Source of the DNA: Lentzea alba
GTDB taxonomy: Bacteria > Actinomycetota > Actinomycetes > Mycobacteriales > Pseudonocardiaceae
NCBI RefSeq assembly: GCF_011067745.1
Contig: NZ_JAAMPJ010000001.1
Coordinates: 978,829 to 1,042,828, forward strand
DNA: 64,000 nt
Reading direction: 5' to 3'
How positions within the stretch are numbered: the stretch's first letter is position 1; each line of letters starts with the position of its first letter. Both the position numbers and the translations under genes were made by a program. Positions 54,976 to 61,279 of the stretch are shown one piece after another. Under the pieces are notes generated by a model, which saw only the letters and a list, made by a program, of their open reading frames with translations, was not told the DNA's origin and did not search any database.

Positions 54976-56076
54976 GTTCCCCGCGAGATCAAGAACCACG
55001 AGTACCGCGTCGCCCTCACCCCGGCGGGTGCCCATGAGCTGACCAGCCGCGGCCACGACGTGTTCGTCGAGCAGGGCGCCGGTCTCGGTTCCGCCATCAC
55101 CGACGAGGAGTACCTCGCGGCCGGCGCCAAGATCCTCGCTTCCGCCGACGACGTCTGGGCCGAGGGCGACCTCGTTCTCAAGGTCAAGGAGCCGATCGCG
55201 GAGGAGTACCCGCGGCTGCGCGCCGGCCAGACCCTCTTCACCTACCTGCACCTCGCCGCCGACAGGCCGCTGACCGAGGCCCTGCTGGCGTCCGGCACCA
55301 CGGCCATCGCGTACGAGACCGTGCAGCTGCCGAACCGCTCGCTGCCGCTGCTCGCCCCGATGTCCGAGGTCGCGGGCCGTCTCGCCCCGCAGGTGGGCGC
55401 GTTCGCCCTGATGAAGCCCTCCGGCGGCCGCGGCGTGCTGCCCGGCGGTGTCCCCGGTGTCGCCCCGGCCCGCGTGGTCGTGATCGGCGGCGGCGTGGCC
55501 GGCGTCAACGCCGCCACCATCGCCGTCGGCATGGGCGCGGACGTGCAGATCCTCGACACCAACGTCGACCGCCTGCGTCAGATCGACGCCCAGTTCTCCG
55601 GCCGGCTGCGCACGCTGGCCTCGAACGCCTTCTCCGTCGAGCAGGCCGTCCGCGAGGCCGACCTGGTCATCGGCGCCGTGCTCGTCCCCGGTGCCGCCGC
55701 CCCGAAGCTGGTCTCGAACGCGCTGGTCGCCGACATGAAACCGGGCTCCGTGCTCGTCGACATCGCCATCGACCAGGGCGGCTGCTTCGAGGACTCCCGC
55801 CCCACCACGCACGCCGAGCCGACCTACGAGGTCCACAACTCGGTCTTCTACTGCGTGGCCAACATGCCGGGCGCCGTCCCGCGCACCTCGACCTACGCGC
55901 TGACCAACGTGACGCTGCCCTACGCAGTCGCGCTGGCCGACAAGGGCTGGACGCAGGCGCTGAAGGACGACCGTTCGCTCGCCCTGGGCCTCAACGTCCA
56001 CGCGGGTCAGCTGACCAACGGCCCGGTGGCCGAGGCGACCGGCCTCGTGCACACGCCGCTGGAGAGCGTGATCTAA
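54964..56076 (+). CDS. ald: Alanine dehydrogenase
   Basis: 370 aa, GTG at 54964. Substrate domain: RIAVPREIKNHEYRVALTP and LVLKVKEPIAEEY. NAD domain: VVVIGGGVAGVNAA. Signature DIAIDQGGCFE and PGAVPRTSTYALTN. Catalyses reversible alanine to pyruvate plus ammonia. Length and motifs are fully canonical. Monocistronic, with a terminator 20 bp downstream. Confidence 0.96.
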   Translation: MRIAVPREIKNHEYRVALTPAGAHELTSRGHDVFVEQGAGLGSAITDEEYLAAGAKILASADDVWAEGDLVLKVKEPIAEEYPRLRAGQTLFTYLHLAADRPLTEALLASGTTAIAYETVQLPNRSLPLLAPMSEVAGRLAPQVGAFALMKPSGGRGVLPGGVPGVAPARVVVIGGGVAGVNAATIAVGMGADVQILDTNVDRLRQIDAQFSGRLRTLASNAFSVEQAVREADLVIGAVLVPGAAAPKLVSNALVADMKPGSVLVDIAIDQGGCFEDSRPTTHAEPTYEVHNSVFYCVANMPGAVPRTSTYALTNVTLPYAVALADKGWTQALKDDRSLALGLNVHAGQLTNGPVAEATGLVHTPLESVI

Positions 56077-56095
56077 GACCAACTGAATGAAGAGG

Positions 56096-56122
56096 CCCCC
56101 GCACGCGATCACGCTGCGGGGG
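56096..56122 (+). terminator. Terminator of ald
   Basis: CCCCCGC (56096-56102) pairs with GCGGGGG (56116-56122) and is followed by TTT. It sits 19 bp after the ald stop and 7 bp before the end of the convergent tetR gene. Confidence 0.8.
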
Positions 56123-56128
56123 TTTCGC

Positions 56129-56809
56129 TTACCTGAGGGCCGCGACCCGCGCCTTGATCCCGTCGATCACGCAGTTCAGCCCGAACTCGAACTGCCCCTC
56201 CAGCGACCAGATCTCCTGCTCGTCCAGCATCGCCACGTACCGGGGGTGCTTCTCCCGGTACAGGTCGGCGATCTTGCCCAGGTCCGGCGGCGGGGAGTCC
56301 ATCCCGCCGCGGCTGATGAAGTTCACCTCGGCGATCGCGTACCCGACGACGAAGCTGGAGATGGTGGAGATCGACTGCGCCGCCACGGGCATCGACAGGC
56401 CCGCCCGCAACATGGGTCCGAACATCGAGTCCGCCATCGCCACCGCCTTCGGGCCGATGGAGTTGAACTCGCCGATGCCGCGGACCCACCACGGGTGCTT
56501 GAGCGCGAGATGACGCAACGAGTGCATCATCCCGCGCACCGCGGTCTCCCAGTCGTCGTCCGGGCCCGGCAGTTCGAACTCGCCGTAGACCTCGTCGAGG
56601 CAGAGCTCGATCAACGCGTCCTTGGTCGGCACGTGCCAGTACAGCGACATCGGCGCCGCGCCCAGTTCCGCGGCGAGCTTGCGCATGGAGAGCTTCTGCA
56701 AACCGTGCGCGTCCAGCACTTCCATCGCCTTGCGGACGATCGCCTCCCGGCTCAGGCCGAGGGGCTGGCCGCTGCTGGGCCTGGGTTTGCTGAACCACAC
56801 GCTGTCCAC
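56129..56809 (-). CDS. TetR-family regulator of drug efflux
   Basis: 226 aa from the GTG at 56809. An upstream extension to 56878 would overlap the MFS gene end and reads as its shadow. HTH: LSREAIVRKAMEVLDAHG and KLSMRKLAAELGAAPMSLYWHV. The C-terminal half resembles the tetracycline-repressor ligand domain. It starts 10 bp after the MFS stop on the same strand, so both are one operon, and it probably represses that operon through the sites at 58282-58308. Confidence 0.88.
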   Translation of the reverse strand: MDSVWFSKPRPSSGQPLGLSREAIVRKAMEVLDAHGLQKLSMRKLAAELGAAPMSLYWHVPTKDALIELCLDEVYGEFELPGPDDDWETAVRGMMHSLRHLALKHPWWVRGIGEFNSIGPKAVAMADSMFGPMLRAGLSMPVAAQSISTISSFVVGYAIAEVNFISRGGMDSPPPDLGKIADLYREKHPRYVAMLDEQEIWSLEGQFEFGLNCVIDGIKARVAALR

Positions 56810-56819
56810 AAGAGCGATC

Positions 56820-58268
56820 CTAAGCACGCCGCAGCAGCACGCTGGCCACAACACCTCCCAGGAACACGGCCAGAGCACCGATCAACAGGCTGACGCTCAT
56901 GCCACTCGAGAACGCCTCACGCACGACCGTGATGTCCGCACCGCTGTGCAGCGCCTCGCTCAAAGACCGCCCCGGAACGCCGTCCGGCAACGACGCCAGG
57001 AACCGCGCCGACAGCAGTGCCCCCAGCACCGCGATGCCGAACGAGGAACCCAGTTCGGTGAGCGTGCCCGACAGCCCGGACGCGATGCCGGCGCGTTCCG
57101 GCGGGATGGAGCCCATCAGCGCGTTGACCGCAACCGGTTGCGACACACCGACACCCACGCCGATCAGGATCAGACCGGCCAGCGTCGGCGGGTAGGTGGT
57201 GCCGACCGACAGCAGCGCCACGCCGCCCGCGACGATCGTCATGCCGAGCAGCATCGCCCTGCCGGCGCCCAGTTTCACGACGAGCTGGCCCAGGGTGTTG
57301 CTGGTGACGAGCAACGCGATCGCCATCGGCGCCACGCGCACGCCCGCCTCCAACGGGCTGTAGCCGAGCACGCCCTGAAGGTGTTGCGTGAGAAGGAACA
57401 GCGAGCCCGCCATGCCGAACGCCGCCAGCACGCCGGACGCCACCGCGCCGGTGAAGCGGCGGTCGGCGAAGAACCCGAGATCGAGCATCGGCTCTGCGGT
57501 GTGCCGTTCCCACAACGCGAATCCCGTCATGGTCACCAGGCCGATCGCGACCGGCACGCCGAACTCCGCGGAGCCGAACCCGTGCTCCGGCACCTCGATC
57601 ACGGCGTACACGATCGCCACCATGCCGATGATCGACAGGATCGAGCCGATCACGTCCGGCTTGCGCACGGTCGGGTCCTTGGACTCCGGCACCAGCAGCG
57701 CGACGGCCGCGATGGCGAGGACCGCCACCGGCACGTTGATGAGGAACACCGAGCCCCACCAGAAGTGCTTGATCAGCGCGCCACCGATCACCGGCCCGGC
57801 CGCGAAGCCGAGGCTCGTGACGGCGGCCCAGACGCCGATGGCCTTCGGGCGTTCCTTCTCGTCGAACAACTGCATCAGCACGGCCAGCGTGCCGGGCATC
57901 AGCACCGCCGCACCGATGCCCATGAAGCCGCGGGCAGCGATCAACGCCTCGGACGAGCCCGCGTAGGCCGCCACGGCGCTACCGGTGCCGAACAGCACGA
58001 GGCCCGCGAGCAACGCGCGCTTGCGGCCGAACCTGTCGCTCAACGAACCGGTCGTGAGCAGCAGCCCCGCCAGCGCCAGCGAGTAGGCGTTGATCATCCA
58101 CTGGATGTCCGCGGTGCTGGCGCCGAGACCGGTGGAGATCGACGGAATCGCCACGTTCAGCACGGTGTTGTCGAGCACCACGACCATCACGGACAGGCAG
58201 AGCACGCCGAGCACGGCCCAGCGCTGGGGGTGCGGGCGCACCCCGACCTCCTCGGTCGTCGAAGTCAT
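56820..58268 (-). CDS. DHA2-family MFS drug exporter (QacA/EmrB-like)
   Basis: 482 aa with ATG at 58268, about 14 membrane helices. Motifs: VVLDNTVLNVAIPSI (DHA2 motif D1), GSLSDRFGRKRALL (motif A) and GPVIGGAL (motif C, antiporter signature). Proton-driven export of hydrophobic drugs. First gene of the operon with the TetR regulator. Confidence 0.92.
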   Translation of the reverse strand: MTSTTEEVGVRPHPQRWAVLGVLCLSVMVVVLDNTVLNVAIPSISTGLGASTADIQWMINAYSLALAGLLLTTGSLSDRFGRKRALLAGLVLFGTGSAVAAYAGSSEALIAARGFMGIGAAVLMPGTLAVLMQLFDEKERPKAIGVWAAVTSLGFAAGPVIGGALIKHFWWGSVFLINVPVAVLAIAAVALLVPESKDPTVRKPDVIGSILSIIGMVAIVYAVIEVPEHGFGSAEFGVPVAIGLVTMTGFALWERHTAEPMLDLGFFADRRFTGAVASGVLAAFGMAGSLFLLTQHLQGVLGYSPLEAGVRVAPMAIALLVTSNTLGQLVVKLGAGRAMLLGMTIVAGGVALLSVGTTYPPTLAGLILIGVGVGVSQPVAVNALMGSIPPERAGIASGLSGTLTELGSSFGIAVLGALLSARFLASLPDGVPGRSLSEALHSGADITVVREAFSSGMSVSLLIGALAVFLGGVVASVLLRRA

Positions 58269-58281
58269 CAGTCCTACCCCT

Positions 58282-58308
58282 TACGGTGTACGAGGACCTT
58301 ACAGCGTA
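58282..58308. promoter_or_regulatory. Tandem TACN3GTA operators before MFS gene
   Basis: TACGGTGTA (58282-58290) and TACAGCGTA (58300-58308) sit 18 bp apart within near-identical 15-bp units (CTTACGGTGTACGAG and CTTACAGCGTACGAG), 14-40 bp upstream of the MFS ATG. Likely sites for the operon's TetR protein. Confidence 0.7.
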
Positions 58309-58405
58309 CGAGACCGCAGGACGCAAGAGGATTTCGCACGGGAACGCGTGGGGGCATTGAGCATGCGAACCGTGAGGGCGCACAGCGCCCGAACACGCGG
58401 GGGGT

Positions 58406-58538
58406 TCGGGGGGGTCGTCCCCCCGACAAACACTGCGGGCTCTGGCGAAATCGACCGAAGGACGATGAGCGCCAGAGCCCGCCACGTAAAGGGCGGCCGC
58501 GCTCAACCAGCCTGGGGGTCACTGGGAGCGGGGCCGCC
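58406..58538. other. Block of three consecutive strong hairpins
   Basis: Within a 464-bp gap (58269-58732) between diverging genes, three hairpins follow each other: 58406-58413/58419-58426 (8 bp, six G-C), 58435-58447/58470-58482 (13 bp perfect, 22-nt loop) and 58492-58498/58532-58538 (7 bp, with inner GCTC/GAGC). Neither neighbour ends here, so ordinary termination does not explain them. No ORF in the gap looks real. Confidence 0.55.
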
Positions 58539-58732
58539 GTCACCAAATATAGCGGGCCTTGGGCCGCCGCGCCCAGCACCCCCACACAAACGCGACCCAA
58601 AAGTTTCCCCGAGTGGACCACTGCCCATGTCGGACCCGTCCAGCAAACGAGTGAATTCCACCTCCCGCGGTGCGGCGAGCAGGCACTACGGCCGATGAAG
58701 ACGGAGTCGGGTGTCCCTCGAAGGGAGATTCC

Positions 58733-58915
58733 ATGGCTGAACCACAGGGATGGATCCACTGCCACGACCCGTTCGGTCGCGACAGATCGATGACCGTTCT
58801 GGTCGAAAACGACCGAGTTCTCCTGGTCACGCCGCCGGGCGAGACCGCTGTGATGTCCGCCACTCAGACGCGCCGGCTGGGCTCTTTGCTCGACCAGGCC
58901 ACGGCGAAGATGTGA
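58733..58915 (+). CDS. Small conserved hypothetical protein
   Basis: 60 aa with ATG at 58733 and SD aagggag. Sequence elements GWIHCHDPFGRDRSMTVLV, VLLVTPPGETAV and RRLGSLLDQA give a beta-beta-beta-helix pattern. Its TGA overlaps the next ATG (TGATG), so the two small proteins are co-translated. Family not recognised. Confidence 0.65.
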   Translation: MAEPQGWIHCHDPFGRDRSMTVLVENDRVLLVTPPGETAVMSATQTRRLGSLLDQATAKM

Positions 58916-59373
58916 TGGACGCGACCCTGCGCGACGCGGTGCTGCAACGGCTGGCACTGCTGGACAAGGTGGCCGAGCACGGTGAGGCCGAGGCGCTGGT
59001 GCCGCTGGCGCGCGCGGAGATCCACCGCCTTGCGGACGGCTGGCGGTTGCTCCTGACGGTGCACCAGCCCGACGAGGACGGCCGGTGCAAGGCGTGTCCG
59101 GGCTGGCTGTGGCGCCGCCGATGGCCCTGCCAGGTGTGGAACATGGCGCACCAGCACCTGATCGGCGAAGGGCTGCCGCATCGCGAGCGGCGCAGGCCGT
59201 TGCGCAACCCTTTCACCCGATCGGGCACGATCGAGATTCCGGCCGAGGCGCCGGCCGAGATGACCACCGAGCTGCCGATCTTGACCGGTCAGACCCCGGT
59301 CCTGACCGACGAGCCGCCGTTGGTGCACCGCGCGCCGGTCGTGTCCAGGCCCAAGCACGCCTTGCCGGAGTGA
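58915..59373 (+). CDS. Conserved hypothetical with Cys/Trp-rich centre
   Basis: 152 aa, ATG at 58915 overlapping the previous stop. The N-terminal helical region (RDAVLQRLALLDKVAEHGEAE) leads to CKACPGWLWRRRWPCQVW with three Cys in a possible zinc-ribbon-like arrangement. The C-terminal about 50 residues are Pro/Thr/Glu-rich and probably disordered. Seen in other actinomycetes with small partners; role unknown. Confidence 0.68.
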   Translation: MDATLRDAVLQRLALLDKVAEHGEAEALVPLARAEIHRLADGWRLLLTVHQPDEDGRCKACPGWLWRRRWPCQVWNMAHQHLIGEGLPHRERRRPLRNPFTRSGTIEIPAEAPAEMTTELPILTGQTPVLTDEPPLVHRAPVVSRPKHALPE

Positions 59374-59394
59374 CATTTCGGGCAGGATGGCCGC

Positions 59395-60351
59395 ATGCAT
59401 GACGGCAGCGGCCTCATCGCGGTCCAGAACCTGACCAAGCAGTTCGGTCCGGTCACGGCCGTGCACAACCTGAGCTTCACCGTGTCACCCGGCAGCGTGA
59501 CGGGCTTCCTCGGCCCGAACGGCGCCGGCAAGACGACGACCCTGCGCATGTTGCTGGGGCTCGTGAAGCCGACGAGCGGCACGGCGACGATCAACGGACG
59601 ACCGTTCCAGCAGCTCGGCCAGCCCGGCCGCGTCGTGGGCGCGGTGCTGGAGGCGCAGGGGTTCCACCCCGCTCGCTCGGCCCGCAACCACCTGCGCGTG
59701 TACGCGGCGGCCGTCGGCGTGCCGGACGCGCAGGCCGACCAGGTCCTCGGCCTGGTCGGCCTGGGCTCGGCGGCCGATCGCAAGGTGGGCGGGTTCTCGC
59801 TCGGCATGAAGCAGCGACTGGCGCTGGCCACCGCGTTGCTCGGTGATCCGCAGGTGCTCGTGCTGGACGAACCGGCGAACGGCCTCGACCCCGAGGGCAT
59901 CGCGTGGCTGCGTACGTTCCTGCAGTCGTACGCGCGTATGGGACGCACGGTGCTGATCTCCAGCCACCTGCTGGCCGAGGTCGAGCAGACCGTCGACCAG
60001 GTCGTGATCATTTCGCGCGGGCAGACGATGTTCTACGGGCCGTTGGACCAGTTGCGGCAGTCGCAGCAGAAGCGCGTTCTCGTGCAGCCGTCGGACATCA
60101 ACGCGTTGGCGACCGCGCTGCGGGCCGAGGGCGTGCAGGCGATCGAGCAGCTGCCCGACGGCAGGCTCGCGGTGTCCGGTGTGGACTCCCGGCACGTGGC
60201 GGACACGGCGTTGAAGGCGGGCGTGTCGATCTACGGCATCCAGGAGGAGCAGGTCGACCTCGAGCGGCTGTTCTTCCAGCTCACCAGTGGCCAGTACGCC
60301 GGATACGCGCCGGCGCCGTATCAGCAGCAACAGCAGGGTGGTTGGGCCTGA
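59395..60351 (+). CDS. ABC transporter ATPase (ABC-2/CcmA type)
   Basis: 318 aa. Walker A GPNGAGKTTT, signature FSLGMKQRL (LGMKQ variant of LSGGQ, common in this subfamily), Walker B VLVLDEP and the H-loop SSHLLAEVE. The C-terminal about 95 residues form the extension typical of DrrA/CcmA-like ATPases and end in a Gln-rich tail (YQQQQQ). Its stop overlaps the permease start by one base. Confidence 0.93.
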   Translation: MHDGSGLIAVQNLTKQFGPVTAVHNLSFTVSPGSVTGFLGPNGAGKTTTLRMLLGLVKPTSGTATINGRPFQQLGQPGRVVGAVLEAQGFHPARSARNHLRVYAAAVGVPDAQADQVLGLVGLGSAADRKVGGFSLGMKQRLALATALLGDPQVLVLDEPANGLDPEGIAWLRTFLQSYARMGRTVLISSHLLAEVEQTVDQVVIISRGQTMFYGPLDQLRQSQQKRVLVQPSDINALATALRAEGVQAIEQLPDGRLAVSGVDSRHVADTALKAGVSIYGIQEEQVDLERLFFQLTSGQYAGYAPAPYQQQQQGGWA

Positions 60352-61223
60352 TGGGCAACCTCGTACAGGCGGAGCTCCGCAAGACGACGACGACCGGCCT
60401 GTGGTGGGGTCTGCTGATCCCGACCGCGGTGCTGGCGCTCGGCTGGGGGCTCGCGACCGGCCTGCTGGGGCAGTTCTTCGTGGACTTCGCGTCGTCCAAC
60501 GACGTCGACGAGGTGTCGGACTTCCTCGGGGTCTCGCCGGACCAGTGGAAGGTCTCGCTGTTCGGCATGGCGCGGGCGATCAACATCTCGACGATCTTCC
60601 CGATGATCTTCGGTGCGCTGGCGATCTCCGGTGAGATCAACCGGCGGACGATCACGACGACGTTCCTGACCGCGCCGTCGCGGATGCAGTCGATGCTGGC
60701 GAAGATGCTGGTCTACGTCATGTGGGGCGCGATCTACGGCCTCGCGATCATGCTATTCCTCGGCATCGGCGTGGTGATCACCAGTGAGCCCGGGCAGCTG
60801 CCGGACGCCGGTGGCTGGATGATGCTGACGCTGGTCTGCGTGCTGTCGTCGATCCTGATGACGATGTTCGGCGTCGGCGTGGGTGCGTTGATCCCGAACG
60901 TGGCCGGGACGATCGTGCTCCTGCTGCTGTACTTCCTGGTGATCGAGAACGTGCTGCACCTCGTGCTCGCGTACCTCGAGGTGCCGTCGGTGATCGGGTT
61001 CCTGCCGAACGGGTCGATCAACGGGCTCACCGGGTCGGTCTCGGTCGACCTGTTCCTGTCGACGGCGGGCGTGGTGCCGAAGGAGATCGAGGACGTGCTG
61101 CGGGCGATCGCCGGTGCCGGTGGAGCGCTCGACTGGTGGTGGTCGGGGCTCGTGTTCCTCGCCTGGTCCGGGATCGTGTTCGCGGGCGGCTGGGCGTCCA
61201 CGCAGTCCAAGGACATCACCTGA
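60351..61223 (+). CDS. ABC-2 type permease
   Basis: 290 aa with ATG at 60351, six membrane helices. N-terminal VQAELRKTTTTGLWWG and the GEINRRTITTTFLTAPSR segment (cytosolic coupling region, given as GEINRRTITT) are typical of permeases paired with DrrA-like ATPases. Together they form a two-component exporter of unknown substrate. Confidence 0.9.
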   Translation: MGNLVQAELRKTTTTGLWWGLLIPTAVLALGWGLATGLLGQFFVDFASSNDVDEVSDFLGVSPDQWKVSLFGMARAINISTIFPMIFGALAISGEINRRTITTTFLTAPSRMQSMLAKMLVYVMWGAIYGLAIMLFLGIGVVITSEPGQLPDAGGWMMLTLVCVLSSILMTMFGVGVGALIPNVAGTIVLLLLYFLVIENVLHLVLAYLEVPSVIGFLPNGSINGLTGSVSVDLFLSTAGVVPKEIEDVLRAIAGAGGALDWWWSGLVFLAWSGIVFAGGWASTQSKDIT

Positions 61224-61279
61224 CCTGCGGTTTCTGACGTCACAATTTTGTGCCGGACCCCGAACGTAATGTGGGTCCG

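Noticed and set aside
58274..58957. 227-codon minus-strand gene in the MFS upstream region
   Set aside because: It crosses the three hairpins and the two small plus-strand genes, has Arg/Pro/Gly-rich composition and no SD.
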